Of a stretch of 64,000 nt of DNA, positions 48,664-59,400 are shown in pieces. The DNA lies in assembly GCF_014699005.1 (NCBI RefSeq), contig NZ_JACWZY010000004.1:279670-343669 (forward strand), read 5' to 3'. Within the stretch, counting starts at the first letter, position 1, and the number at the start of each line of letters is the position of its first letter. The notes beneath the pieces are model-generated. The model did no database searches and was not told where the DNA came from. It saw only the letters and a list, made by a program, of their open reading frames with translations. A program made the translations under genes and the position numbers. The stretch comes from Spirosoma profusum. GTDB taxonomy: Bacteria; Bacteroidota; Bacteroidia; Cytophagales; Spirosomataceae.

Positions 48664-50034
48664 TTAATTCAACACACTGGCTCGTAATACGTTCTCGTGA
48701 ATCTGTTTTTTGTCTTCGACCTTACTAACGACGACACGTTTAAGTGATATGTTCTCGACTGGAAGTTCTTTCTGCCCTAATATCCGGGAGATAAACCTGA
48801 CATCGGTGGCCGTTACGTTGTCCAGAAATACGTCTTTGATTGGGGTAAGTCGACGTTCATACGTAGGCACCAGGGTACGCCATTGATACAGTACGTCGGT
48901 TTCGATGCCCAATACGCCCAGGTCAATTTTCCCGGCCGCTACGTTGGTCATGTGAATATTATGTACGTATCCACCCATCCGTTCGTTGGTTTTTATGAAC
49001 AGCAGATGGTTCAGTTTAGCGCCATCCACTACCCGACAGCTATCGACAAACACATTTTCAATGCCGCCCGAAAGTTCACTGCCAATCGCAACCAGCTGAT
49101 GGCCGTTTTTCACCGTGCAGTTGCGAATAACAATATTTTTCGAAGGCGTTTTTAAGCGCCATCCTTCGGGGTTTCGACCGGATTTGATGGCAATCGCATC
49201 GTCGCCCTGATCGAACAGACAATTCTCGATCAGTACGTTCTGGCTCATTTCCGGATCGACGCCATCATTATTATGACCATGTGCATAGACTTTTATCTTA
49301 CGGATCACTACGTTCTTACACAGATACGGATGGATTGTCCAGAACGGGCTGTTGGTAATGGAAATCCCTTCGATCAGAATGTTTTCGCTGCGGTTAAACT
49401 GAATAAACTGCGGACGCAGGTGAGCCGTATCATTGACCATCTGTCGCTGCTCAACCGGAGTCCGATTCCAGGCTAAATTGTAGAGTCGTTTGATGCTTTC
49501 CATGTGCGATTTTGGCCGCGCGTACCATTTCTGCCACACATCCAGTTTAGCCTTTAGCTCCCCTTCGCCGGTAATGGCAATATTTTTACACCCATATGCA
49601 TAGATCAGGGGCGAATAATTGTAGCATTCCAGTCCTTCCCAGGTAGTATGAACCGCAGGTAAATAGTCGTCTGGATTTTCGGAAAATAGCAGCACGGCAC
49701 CTTTGTCGAGATGCAGTGCTACGTTACTTTTCAGATGAATTTTTCCCGTTAGCCACTCACCTTCCGGAATAACGACCACTCCCCCGCCCTGTTTACTGGC
49801 TTGATCGATCGCTTTGGCAATTGCCTGCGATGTTTTCGCCTTATCGCCCTGAACAGCGCCAAAATCGTTGATGGATAATCGTTTACACTTGCTAAAGTCA
49901 GGTACTTTAATTTTTGGAATGACAAACGGGGCTTTAACGCTTATCTCCTGAATCGTCAAACCCGGCTCTTTCCTGACAAAGCCGTAAACAACGATCGAAT
50001 AAACGGCCAATAAACAAACGATAGTTGCTTTCAT
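48664..50034 (-). CDS. GH28 (polygalacturonase-like) glycoside hydrolase
   Basis: The protein has 456 residues. A signal peptide (about 1-18) is followed by a parallel beta-helix with the GH28 start SINDFGAVQGDKAKTSQAI. Active-site motifs are present: NNDGVDPE (family NTDG/NxDGID), GDDAIAIKSG with the two catalytic Asp, the GHQLVAIGSE loop (family GHG) and LLFIKTNERMGG (family RIK). These enzymes cleave alpha-linked galacturonic acid or related pectic bonds by inversion. The variant NDGVD and GHQ motifs suggest an exo-acting or rhamnogalacturonan-type member. Its ATG overlaps the stop of a broken upstream frame (ATGA, 50031-50034). It is the last gene of the second SusCD locus. Confidence 0.9.
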   Translation of the reverse strand: MKATIVCLLAVYSIVVYGFVRKEPGLTIQEISVKAPFVIPKIKVPDFSKCKRLSINDFGAVQGDKAKTSQAIAKAIDQASKQGGGVVVIPEGEWLTGKIHLKSNVALHLDKGAVLLFSENPDDYLPAVHTTWEGLECYNYSPLIYAYGCKNIAITGEGELKAKLDVWQKWYARPKSHMESIKRLYNLAWNRTPVEQRQMVNDTAHLRPQFIQFNRSENILIEGISITNSPFWTIHPYLCKNVVIRKIKVYAHGHNNDGVDPEMSQNVLIENCLFDQGDDAIAIKSGRNPEGWRLKTPSKNIVIRNCTVKNGHQLVAIGSELSGGIENVFVDSCRVVDGAKLNHLLFIKTNERMGGYVHNIHMTNVAAGKIDLGVLGIETDVLYQWRTLVPTYERRLTPIKDVFLDNVTATDVRFISRILGQKELPVENISLKRVVVSKVEDKKQIHENVLRASVLN

Positions 50035-50226
50035 AATTTAGCTTTCGCGATTTCGGCCAACACCGGCTCGATTAATTTCCCTGATACCACTGCATCCAGA
50101 CGCAAATCATCGGACGTCATTTTATTGATTGCTAACCCCGGCGTTTTAAAGCCATTTATAAACAGCTAGTATACGTTCTGCGTATTTCGCCGTAGCCTCC
50201 GCTCTGGTGCCATTTAGCTTAATCAT
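50031..50226 (-). pseudogene. Small or frameshifted gene between the GH43-like and GH28 genes
   Basis: Two overlapping-style frames fill this gap. 50146-50226 (ATG overlapping the GH43 stop) gives 26 residues, MIKLNGTRAEATAKYAERIL... to TAA. A second frame ending at 50031, with its first ATG at 50118-50120, gives KTPGLAINKMTSDDLRLDAV...EIAKAKL and overlaps the GH28 start as ATGA. Both stretches look like real protein and both are coupled to neighbours at their outer ends, so a single frameshifted gene or the remnant of a larger one is likely. The family is not recognised. Confidence 0.4.
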
Positions 50227-51643
50227 TGATGATAAACTTATCGAGCGAAACAAAATTGCCGGTACTGCCATACACGCTTTTTCGCTTATCCGACCAGTTG
50301 CCACGTTCACCCATGACCGAAACGGTCAACGTATAACTGGCTTTTGGCAGACTGGCACTCAGGAAACTAAGCGATGCTACCGGATAACTGCAATACATAT
50401 CCACCAGGGCTGTGCGCACAATTTTCCCCTTGCTATCCTGAAGAACGATACGTGCATAGCCGCCATCAGGACCCGCTTCACCAATCAAGCCGATTTGCGT
50501 ACCCGTAAATTTCAACGAAAACGAAGCGCCCTTTTCGGCCGAGCGGCTCACCGATGACGTATCGGATGAAGATTGACTCCAGTTTCCAGTGAATGTTATC
50601 CGAGATTTATCCGTGTTTTCAATAAATTTCTGACCAGCTTTTGCCGGAGAAGCGGCACCTGTCGACGTATTGATTTGCCAGGCTTGCTGGTACGTTGCCA
50701 GTGAAAGCGAATGGCCAGAAACCGAAAGTGGCTGCCAGACATGCGTAGCGGCTGAAGCCTGTTTTGGAAAAGCCCATCGATCGCCCATGAACAGATACGT
50801 AGTGCCTTTCGATCCGGCAATGGGCAGAACAAACGTGGTTTGGGAATTCCAGGTTAAGGTGCCTTTCGGCGCGAAGGTGCCTCTGAATGTCCACGGGCCG
50901 TTTAACGACGTAGCGGTATAATATTCATTATCGTTACGTTCCCAACTGGTCAGATGAGAACCCAGAAAATAGTAGATACTGTCTTTTCGGAAAATAGCAG
51001 GTGATTCAAAACCTGGGGTCATGCTTTTGTTAACCTGCTCACGCACAGCCTGATAATCATCGCTGAGTTTGTAGATTTCCCCGCCGTGAATCAATACGTA
51101 TCCCGAACCATCCTGATCCTGAAAAGTGCCCATGTCCCATTTCCGAATCGGCTTATCGTTGAAAAGAATTGGGCCTTTAAACGTATATGGTCCAGTAATG
51201 CTATTCGACGTAGCATAACCGACAAACTGGTCTGTGTAACCCAACGTATCGACGTGCATAAACATAACGTATTCGCCGGTTTTTGGGCATTTCATTACTT
51301 TCGGGCGTTCCCCCACCCGGTTTGGGCCTAACTTTCCCGATGGCTGAACCGGTAATGCCACCCGCTCGAATTGCCAATTGTACAAATCTGTCGAGGAGTA
51401 ACAGTTGACGCCCGCAAACGCGTTACTGGTATCCGTATGAGCTTCGCCAAACAAATAATAACGCCCCTTATCCAAAACAATATTCGCACCGTGCGCACTG
51501 ACAATCTGACCTTTATCATCAAACCAGGGAACACCCGAATAAATCGCGTTGTAAGCTTTTTGCCGCTGGGCATCAGCATAATGATACGTTAGCGAAAGGA
51601 GAGCCACGAACACAATTTTGGCCAGGCGCATAGGAACCGTCAA
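50219..51643 (-). CDS. GH43-family glycoside hydrolase (galactanase-like subfamily)
   Basis: The protein has 474 residues. A signal peptide (about 1-25) leads into a five-bladed propeller. Family-type segments are HGANIVLDKGRYYLFGEAH, YSSTDLYNWQFE, GERPKVMKCPKTGEYVMFMH, KWDMGTFQDQDGSGYVLIHG and GFESPAIFRKDSIYYFLGSH, the last carrying the likely catalytic Glu. The H-G/E-R-P-K-V pattern recalls the subfamilies of exo-beta-1,3-galactanases rather than arabinan enzymes. The C-terminal 130 residues form a beta-sandwich (GIGEAGPDGGYARI-like) that may bind carbohydrate. The gene starts 36 bp after the GH115 gene. If the subfamily reading is right, it trims galactan chains of arabinogalactan-type polymers. 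Confidence 0.82.
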   Translation of the reverse strand: MTVPMRLAKIVFVALLSLTYHYADAQRQKAYNAIYSGVPWFDDKGQIVSAHGANIVLDKGRYYLFGEAHTDTSNAFAGVNCYSSTDLYNWQFERVALPVQPSGKLGPNRVGERPKVMKCPKTGEYVMFMHVDTLGYTDQFVGYATSNSITGPYTFKGPILFNDKPIRKWDMGTFQDQDGSGYVLIHGGEIYKLSDDYQAVREQVNKSMTPGFESPAIFRKDSIYYFLGSHLTSWERNDNEYYTATSLNGPWTFRGTFAPKGTLTWNSQTTFVLPIAGSKGTTYLFMGDRWAFPKQASAATHVWQPLSVSGHSLSLATYQQAWQINTSTGAASPAKAGQKFIENTDKSRITFTGNWSQSSSDTSSVSRSAEKGASFSLKFTGTQIGLIGEAGPDGGYARIVLQDSKGKIVRTALVDMYCSYPVASLSFLSASLPKASYTLTVSVMGERGNWSDKRKSVYGSTGNFVSLDKFIIND

Positions 51644-51679
51644 GGTTATTTTGAGTAGTTGGTAGACAAGCGAAACGCT

Positions 51680-54586
51680 TTATTTGGAGAAGCTGTGAGC
51701 CGTTTCTGGCACGGCGCCGTACTGAGATTGTTGATTACCCAGATTGATAAAGATGCGATCCAGAATGACGCCCGGGTCAATCTTATAAATGGTCAGCGTA
51801 TGTTTTCCAGCGGGTAACGAAGCCTGTTTGATGGTTCTGACTGCTACGTTGCTGAGTACGTTTTGCTTCCATTCGTCGGTACGTCCCACCGTTTTGAAGT
51901 TAAGAACTGTAAGCGCACCGCCATCAATGCAAACCGCGTAGCGCATTTCCTGCTCGTTATTGAGCGGAAAGGTTGGCAAGGTGTAGACACTGAAATCAGC
52001 CGGTGACGGGTGAAACGTATAAAAATCATACGTAACGGAAGGATTCGACCGGATCAACGTAGTATCACTCAACTGTGTCGTTGCCTGAACCGACAAGGGC
52101 AACGCTTCCAGCGCCTTGCCCGCAGAACCTAATCCGTCGACAACTTCCCATTGAGTCCCTTTCCCGCCTGTGCGGGTTGATGTGCTCGCGGCATCAATGG
52201 CAATAAACCCGGCTGCTTCAACAAAATCTTTATACTGATTTAATTCTGGTACGTTAGCATTATTAGCTTTTACGCTAACGCTGATAGTCTGGCTTCCACC
52301 GACGACGCTGACCGAACCCGATAAGGCTTGTTTCGGAGCCTTGACCCAGTCGATTTCAACCCACAATTGAGCCTCACTTTGGCCTTCTTTCGGAGTGAGC
52401 GTACCCTGCATCTGGCTCACTTTGATCCAGTTAGCCGACGTAGTGATTGTAAACGGAAGGCTGATTTCCCGGCTGAGAAAAACATCAATAAAATAGCGTT
52501 GCTTATTCCATTGATCAAATTCGGGAAGCGCTAACGTAGCATCCGAATCCACTTTTGAATACCCTTCGGGAGTAACTTGCCAATCCCTACCTGTAGATTT
52601 AGTCGTAAAATTGGTAGTAGGCAGTTCATAAACAGGCAGCTCACGCGGATTCATCGACATCATTCCCTTCCATTTCCCTTGCGCCAATTGGTTGTTGAAA
52701 TAATCCGTTTCTCTGACAATAGCCTCGTACGCCTGCTTCGACAACGTAGCATAGTGATGGGCGGTGATACGTCCCTGTTCGGCGTAAAGGTTCGCTTTAT
52801 CCCGGTATAGAAACTTTTTGTTCATCAGCGACGCGCCCACAATCGGGTATTCGACCAGTTCGTAATACGCATTTTTGAGGTGAGCAGGCATGCGTGAACT
52901 TATCGTCCGAACTTCTTTTTCCAGTTCATCATACCGATCCAGCCGACGTTGGGCCTGATCATTAAAAAAATGATGGTTATAGGCCGTCAGCGGCTTAACA
53001 GGTGTAGTCGGCTCGGTTTGGCTCCAGCCCATGTATTCAGGCTTTCGCTCGAAGGCTAACTGAAAATAATCCCACAAATTTTTTGCAACAGACGTAGCAA
53101 ACTGACTCCCAAGTAATTGACTTACCCAGTTTTGCAGGTGCTGCCTGGAGTAACGGCTATCCATAAACGGTTCGACCTGGTAGGCCATGTCCATAAATAG
53201 CTGTAAATCGTATTCACCGGGTTTTATGTCGCCAACGTTGAGTACCCAGATTTGCCGGGCGTTCATCGTATACGCTTTGGTCATTTCCTCACGCATCAGA
53301 GCGGGGTGAGTTGTGGAAAGCCACAGATAATCATGCGGTCGTCCCCAATAAGACGCATGGTAATAAACACCTGATCCACCCGAGCGTTTCGTTTCGTCGG
53401 CATTGCTTAGTTGGTGGATATAGCCATAATTATCGTCGGGCCAGATCAACGTAACATCGTCCGGAACCTTAAGGCCATTGGCATACACATCCAAAACCTC
53501 TTTGTACAGCGTGAACACCTGGGGTACTTTCGTTACGTCGGGGTTGATGTGTTTTTGGAGTAAATCGCGTTGGTCGGCAAAAATCTGCTCCAGTAACGGA
53601 ACGGCTTCTTTCGTGCCTTTAACGCCTTCCATACCGCTATCGTGCACCCCGCGCATACCGATGGTGTACATTACGTTGGCCACACCCGCCTGTTTCACCC
53701 GACTTTCCCAGTAGCTATAAACCGCCGGTTTGTTGGTGATGTAGTTAAAAGCACCCATGCTTTTTTTGTCCCATTCGCGAACGTTGTTACGTAGCATGGG
53801 TTCGGCGTGAGAAGTGCCGACAATAATTTCATAGGCATCCGCTACGTCTTTATTGCCCGGAATTGTGTAAAACGGTTTCGTGCTGGGATGCATGCCCGGC
53901 CAGATCAGGTTGGCCCTGAGTCGGAGCAACAATTCAAACACCCTGGCGTACGTTTTTGGACCTATATCTTTTGTTTCTGGCTCAAACGTTTTGGCTGCCC
54001 AGGGCTGCAATCCCCAATCTTCATCATTGATAAATATGCCCCGGAATTTCACGGAAGGTGGGTTTGACGTAGTCGACTCGATTGCAATTGACAACTGAGT
54101 TTTCGTTGTCGGTGTTACGTCAGCCCACCAATACCAGGGCGAAACGCCAATCTTTTCCGACAGGTTAAACACGCCATACGCTGTCCCCCGGCTATCACTG
54201 CCGGTAATCACCAATACCTGATCTGCGTTTTTGAATGGCTTATCTAAAACCTTCTGAACGTAGCACTCCCACTTTCCATTCAAAGAAGCAAACGAGTTGT
54301 CTCTCAGCGATTTAACCAAGCTAGAATTGACCGTTCCAATGAGAATCAGATTGCCACTGGCGTTATTTACATCCGTATAAACGTGCGGCAGATAACCCGT
54401 AACCCGCTGAATATCCTGCGCCAGCAGATGGGCTGCGATTGAATCCAGTTTTCGATCATCGGCAGCATACACAATCGATACCTTTGTCTTTGGCGTGACC
54501 AGGTCAAAAGGAATTGCAGTTGCATTCAGAGCGCCGTTTAACAAAAGGGTTAACGTAATTAGCAGCAATCGTTGAACGTTAATCAT
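51680..54586 (-). CDS. GH115 alpha-glucuronidase-like glycoside hydrolase
   Basis: I start at ATG 54584-54586 (MINVQRLLLITLTLLLNGALNA), which gives a clean signal peptide and 968 residues. An ATG at 54625 would prefix a non-signal stretch. Family GH115 features are an N-terminal GH20b-like domain (about 30-165, ...LILIGTVNSS, VITGSDSRGTAYGVFNLSEK), then GVSPWYWWADVTP, FRGIFINDEDWGLQPWA, LLRLRANLIWPGMHP, YTIGMRGVHDSGMEG and VTLIWPDDNYGY, and C-terminal all-beta domains (to about 950). Characterised members remove (4-O-methyl-)glucuronic acid side chains from glucuronoxylan or related polymers. It lies downstream of susD past a hairpin (54613-54675) and 36 bp before the GH43 gene, so the operon targets a glucuronate-decorated polysaccharide. 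Confidence 0.92.
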   Translation of the reverse strand: MINVQRLLLITLTLLLNGALNATAIPFDLVTPKTKVSIVYAADDRKLDSIAAHLLAQDIQRVTGYLPHVYTDVNNASGNLILIGTVNSSLVKSLRDNSFASLNGKWECYVQKVLDKPFKNADQVLVITGSDSRGTAYGVFNLSEKIGVSPWYWWADVTPTTKTQLSIAIESTTSNPPSVKFRGIFINDEDWGLQPWAAKTFEPETKDIGPKTYARVFELLLRLRANLIWPGMHPSTKPFYTIPGNKDVADAYEIIVGTSHAEPMLRNNVREWDKKSMGAFNYITNKPAVYSYWESRVKQAGVANVMYTIGMRGVHDSGMEGVKGTKEAVPLLEQIFADQRDLLQKHINPDVTKVPQVFTLYKEVLDVYANGLKVPDDVTLIWPDDNYGYIHQLSNADETKRSGGSGVYYHASYWGRPHDYLWLSTTHPALMREEMTKAYTMNARQIWVLNVGDIKPGEYDLQLFMDMAYQVEPFMDSRYSRQHLQNWVSQLLGSQFATSVAKNLWDYFQLAFERKPEYMGWSQTEPTTPVKPLTAYNHHFFNDQAQRRLDRYDELEKEVRTISSRMPAHLKNAYYELVEYPIVGASLMNKKFLYRDKANLYAEQGRITAHHYATLSKQAYEAIVRETDYFNNQLAQGKWKGMMSMNPRELPVYELPTTNFTTKSTGRDWQVTPEGYSKVDSDATLALPEFDQWNKQRYFIDVFLSREISLPFTITTSANWIKVSQMQGTLTPKEGQSEAQLWVEIDWVKAPKQALSGSVSVVGGSQTISVSVKANNANVPELNQYKDFVEAAGFIAIDAASTSTRTGGKGTQWEVVDGLGSAGKALEALPLSVQATTQLSDTTLIRSNPSVTYDFYTFHPSPADFSVYTLPTFPLNNEQEMRYAVCIDGGALTVLNFKTVGRTDEWKQNVLSNVAVRTIKQASLPAGKHTLTIYKIDPGVILDRIFINLGNQQSQYGAVPETAHSFSK

Positions 54587-54612
54587 GTTTTCTGCTGGAA
54601 ATAGCCCGCAGA

Positions 54613-54675
54613 TTCTTAAGCTCAATTTGAGGTAGCCTGATTATCAGGCTACGCCAATCAAAAGTAGCTTAAGAA
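54613..54675 (-). promoter_or_regulatory. Nested hairpin between susD and GH115 gene
   Basis: Outer arms TTCTTAAGCT (54613-54622) and AGCTTAAGAA (54666-54675) are perfect inverted copies. Inside them GTAGCCTGAT (54632-54641) pairs perfectly with ATCAGGCTAC (54643-54652). No T-run follows in the minus direction, so it looks more like an RNA processing or stability element that raises susCD mRNA over the enzyme genes than a full terminator. Confidence 0.6.
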
Positions 54676-54754
54676 CCCGTGGACTATTTGTTTCTAAGAA
54701 ATTGGGGTTGAATACAGGCATAGAAGCGCCCTCACCGACAAGCCTAAACTCCGT

Positions 54755-56437
54755 TTAATAGCCTGTATTTTGAGGATAACCTTCCGAATCCCGATCAATG
54801 ACCGACTGCGGAATCGGGCGTAGGTAGTATTTGTCTACGTTAGTTACCGCGCCGTTGGCCAGGAACGTTAAGTTGTTGTATTTGAAAGCCCGATCCAGTT
54901 TACGCGTACGCTTCAGATCGAGCCAACGCTTGTACTCCCCGGCCTGCTCACGCGCTTTTTCGTCCAGAATGAAATCAAGTGTTACTTCCGATGCCGTAAT
55001 GGCTAAACTCTGACCTGCTTTGGTCGCCCGAGTACGTACTGCGTTCAGCTTGGTAGCCGCGTCGGCTGACTTACCCAGTTTGAAATACGCTTCAGCAGCT
55101 ACTAGATACGTTTCTGCCATACGGAACAGGAAAATATCCCGCGTACTGGCATATAAGAGCTCATTATTACCCGGAAGGGGCGCATTGGGATCATAAAACT
55201 TGTTGATCATGGGAAACTTCTCTACCCCGCCCACATTGTTGAAAGCTTGTTTCCACTTCTCAAATCGGATGATTTCTACGTTCGGATTGGCTTTCTTTAG
55301 TGCCGCCGAATCAGCCGCTGTAAAGAGTTGATCTGGATAAGGAAAATAGAATCGCAGGTCGCCTTTTTTAATGATGCCATCATCTTTGGTAGCGTAGAGC
55401 TGGCTCAAAAACGTTACGTCATAGCGGGCATCCTTGGCCGTGTTATAGAGCGTGTAGAGAAACTGGGTCGGCATGAAATCAGACCGCCGACGGTTGTAAT
55501 CTTTCGTAGCCGTGACCTCATCAAAGCCTTTTTCCCGCCAATACCGCCAGCCGAACAGAATATTCTGCCCGTGTCCCGGAATAGATGCACTACCGGCCTC
55601 ATACTGCATCGATAAGATAATCTCTTTACTACGTTCATTACCTGGTTTGAAAACATCGGCAAACGAGGGCAGAAGACTGTAGGTGCCGCCTTTGATGATT
55701 TCTTCAGCATACTGGGCAGCCTTCTCAAAGTCGCTGCTGGCCCCGAACGATTTGTATCCCCTGGTCAGATACACCAGCGAAAGCAGATGCTTGACGGCGT
55801 CCTGCGTAACCCGGCCAAAATCAGCCGTTGTTACGTCAACCGCAGGCAGGGCGGCCGTCAACTCCGTGATCATGAAATCGTAGACCTGCTGTTCAGTGTT
55901 GGGTACAAAGTGGGTGACTGCCGAGTTGATCTCATCCTGTACGATGGAAACACCCCCGAAATTTTCCACCAGCAGGTAATAGTAATAAGCCCGAATGAAA
56001 CGTACCTCAGCGATACGTTTGTTTTTGAGGCTTTCGGCTAATCCCGGAATCGAGCCACCCCGATTGATGGCCGTGTTGCAGCGCTGAATACCAGCATAAG
56101 CAGCCGAAAAGAACGTACTGCCGGGACTGTTATCGGAAGTCAGGGTTTTATATTCATTGAGCTGAATGGCGGGTACCTCGTTGGCCTGTCCACTGACTAA
56201 TTCAATCTCGCCCCGCGTCGTGAGGTCGGTGCCCCACTCGAACAGGCTGGGATTGAGATTATAGATGCTACGTAGTGAAGAATAGCACGAATTGATCAAT
56301 GACTCGTAACTGGCGGCATCCTTGAAGTAATTTTCGCTGGTGATGCCGCTGAGGTTTTGTTCCGTGAGGAAATCATTGCAGGAGACCAAAGCTGTTGTGA
56401 GCAGCAGGGTCAATAGTTTATAAATTGTCTTTTTCAT
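54755..56437 (-). CDS. SusD/RagB-family surface lipoprotein
   Basis: I start at ATG 56435-56437 (MKKTIYKLLTLLLTTALVSC), which puts a lipobox Cys at residue 20 and gives 560 residues. An in-frame ATG at 56530 would overlap the end of susC and add a non-signal leader. SusD features are RFIRAYYYYLLVENFGGVSI, FRMAETYLVAAEAYFKLGKS, EKAREQAGEYKRWLDLKR and the end YYLRPIPQSVIDRDSEGYPQN. It lies 17 bp after susC and works as the ligand-binding lid of that transporter. The length is normal and there is no damage. Confidence 0.94.
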   Translation of the reverse strand: MKKTIYKLLTLLLTTALVSCNDFLTEQNLSGITSENYFKDAASYESLINSCYSSLRSIYNLNPSLFEWGTDLTTRGEIELVSGQANEVPAIQLNEYKTLTSDNSPGSTFFSAAYAGIQRCNTAINRGGSIPGLAESLKNKRIAEVRFIRAYYYYLLVENFGGVSIVQDEINSAVTHFVPNTEQQVYDFMITELTAALPAVDVTTADFGRVTQDAVKHLLSLVYLTRGYKSFGASSDFEKAAQYAEEIIKGGTYSLLPSFADVFKPGNERSKEIILSMQYEAGSASIPGHGQNILFGWRYWREKGFDEVTATKDYNRRRSDFMPTQFLYTLYNTAKDARYDVTFLSQLYATKDDGIIKKGDLRFYFPYPDQLFTAADSAALKKANPNVEIIRFEKWKQAFNNVGGVEKFPMINKFYDPNAPLPGNNELLYASTRDIFLFRMAETYLVAAEAYFKLGKSADAATKLNAVRTRATKAGQSLAITASEVTLDFILDEKAREQAGEYKRWLDLKRTRKLDRAFKYNNLTFLANGAVTNVDKYYLRPIPQSVIDRDSEGYPQNTGY

Positions 56438-56454
56438 GAGTTGACAGGTTTCGG

Positions 56455-59400
56455 TTAAAAAGAAAGGTTTACGCCGAACAGGTAGGTAGCCGTGCTGATG
56501 GCGGTTCCATACGTATTCTGGCTTGTCCACTCGGGATCGAACCCATCGTACTTGGTAAATAGAAACGGATTGGTGGCCGTTGCGTAGAGCCGTAAGCTAT
56601 TGATATTGACCTTTTGAAGCAATTCGCGGGGAAAAGTGTAGCCTAAGGTGATGTTATTCACCCGAACGAAATCCGACTTCCTGTAATAGATGGCGTTCAC
56701 GAAGGAACCAGGGTTACCAGGTTGGAAGTGGGTCGTCGACGGATTGGTTGGCGTCCAGTAATCGACGTTCATTTGCTTGTAGATCTGGTTGTAGTTCATA
56801 AAACTGGCGTCGAATGAACTGCTATATTGCTCACCCTGTCGCGAGTAAACCAATACGTATAAATCCAGATTGCCGTAACGAAACGTATTGCCAATTGAGC
56901 CGGTCCAGGATGGTACTCGCTTACCAATGATTTGCCGGTCACTGGCATTGATCACGCCATCGTTATTGATATCCTTCACCCGCACCTGACCTGGCTTCTG
57001 GTTGTATTTGGCGGCCAAATCGGCTTCGCTGGTTTGCCAGATGCCATCAAATACGTAGTCATAGTTAACCTGCACCGGCTGGCCGATGAAAAACAGACTA
57101 CCTACGTCGTCCTTAGCGCCATTGGCCGTTTCCCGGATCTGGTTTTTGTTGGCATCAAAGACGTAATCGGTTTTCCAGGAAAACTTTCCCTTCTCAATAT
57201 TGATGGTAGAAAGCCCTACTTCAATTCCCCGGTTACGCAAACGGCCCAGGTTGGCTTTGATTGAGTTGAAACCCGCCGGAGCTGGCAAGTTTTTGTCTAC
57301 CAGGATATTACGAATATCGCGATTATAGACATCGATCGAGCCATAGAGACGGTTGTTAAACAGGCTGAAGTCCAGTCCAAGATTGATTTCCTGGGTAGTT
57401 TCCCAGGTCAGGTCTTTATTGGCAAGCCGGTTGGGGGAGTAACCCTGAGCCAGCGCGCTACCAAAGTAGGTAACCGAAGAGCCAAGTGTAGCTTGCGTTG
57501 TATAGGGATCAATCCGGTCGTTGCCCGAGGCTCCGTAACTGAGTCGGAAGCTGAGGTCATTGACAGGTGTGAAGGTTTTCATGAAATTCTCCTGACCCAA
57601 CCGCCACTTGATAGCTGCCGATGGAAAGAAGCCATACTGATTACCTGCGGCCAAATGAGAAGAGCCATCATAGGTACCCGAAACAGTGAGCAGGTATTTG
57701 TCTTTATAGCTGTAGTTCACGCGGCCAATAAGCTCGGTTAGGGTATACAGACTAAAGTTGGAACGTACCGTTGGGCCAGAATAGACGCCAGCGGTGGTCG
57801 TGTTAGTGGCCGATCCCAGGTTGTACCACAGCGAGTTATAGGGCAAATTAAAGACATCCGCTCCGCTCGACTCAAGTCGTTCCAGCTGCATACTCTGGAC
57901 CAGCGTAGCGGTGATTTTGTGAACTCCTCCGAAGTCAGCTTCGTAGATCGCCTGGTTATCCCATCGCCAGTTCAATTGCTCACTGTTATCGTATGTCGCT
58001 TTGTTATACCCCCCCGCCCCAGCGCCTTCTTTCGATAGCCCGCCTATAAACCAGGCTGTTCGGGTGGTGTAGTAGTTAGGAGAAAAGGTAGATTTCAGGG
58101 TCAGGCCCTGGGTGGGCTGCAATTGAACGTAGATATTACCGAATGCCCGAAAATACCGGTTCATCCGAATGTCATTATCCCGGTCGAATAAGGGATTGAT
58201 CACACCATCACCGCCCAGTACCCGAAACACAGGAGTGCCGTTGTTGTCGTATGGCGAAACCGTGGGAGGTAAACGGTATGCGGAACGTAGTGCCTCATAA
58301 CTGCCCTGATTTTGCAAGTCCTGAGAGATGTAAAAGTTAATGCCCGCTTTCCATTTCTCAGAGATTTGTCGATCTACGTTGCCCCGGAATGAATAACGCT
58401 TAAAGCTTTCCGGACTTACGTTGCCATCTTCCTGCAGAAAACCGGCCCCCAACGAAAACCGGGTCTTGTCATCGCCCCCACTCGCTGACAGGTTGTGATT
58501 CATCTGCAAGCCATTTTTCAAAAACAACGAAGGCCAGTCGGTGAACTTCCCCGCGTCAATATTGGCCCATTGTTCAGGGGTAAAAAAAGCGGTATTGGTG
58601 CGTGAAATGTCCCGGCCCTGCGCCTGAAACAACTGCGTGCGAAAAGCGACGTAATCTGGACCATCCATCATGTCGGGCAAATGGATGGGAACCCGGGAGC
58701 CTACATATCCATCATATGAAATGGTCGTTTTACCCGATTTACCGCGTTTGGTGGTCACAATCACTACCCCTTTGGCGCCCCTGGAGCCGTAGATAGCTGT
58801 TGCCGAAGCATCTTTTAATACGTCGATTTTGTCAATATCCGCCGGGTTGATATCGTTCAACCCCGAGGTAGTAGGAATGCCGTCGATAACAAACAGTGGG
58901 GAGTTGGAGCCACCGAATGAGCTGGTTCCCCGCACGTTGATGCTATATCCGGAGCCGGGTTTTCCCACGTTTTTGACCACAACCACACCCGGTACGTTAC
59001 CTTGCAGGGCGCCGGTGGCGTCAGTAGTCGAAGAGCGTCCGATAATCGCTGAGTTGACAGAGGCAATGGAACCGGTCAGGTCCGATTTCTTCTGTGTACC
59101 GTATCCCACCACCACGACTTCGTTAAGGGTTTTGTTGTCAGGCTGCAACTGAATGTCCAACGTAGTGCGCGTACCGACAATAATTTCTTGCGTGGTATAA
59201 CCCACCAGCGAGAAAACGAGGGTGCTGGCAGCGCCTTCCGGTACGTTCAGGCGGTAGCTTCCATCAGCGTTCGAAGTCGTTCCACGCGTCGTTCCTTTAA
59301 TCACTACGTTGACCCCCGGTAATCCCTGCCCTTTTTCATCTGTTACGTTTCCCGAAACAGATCTGTCAACAGGTTTATCCATATCAACAGCGGCCATATC

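Noticed and set aside
54587..54625. Longer start for the GH115 gene
   Set aside because: It adds 13 residues before a perfect signal peptide; the start at 54586 is better supported.
56438..56530. Longer start for the second susD
   Set aside because: It would overlap the susC end and bury the lipoprotein signal 31 residues in; the MKKTIYK start fits the family.
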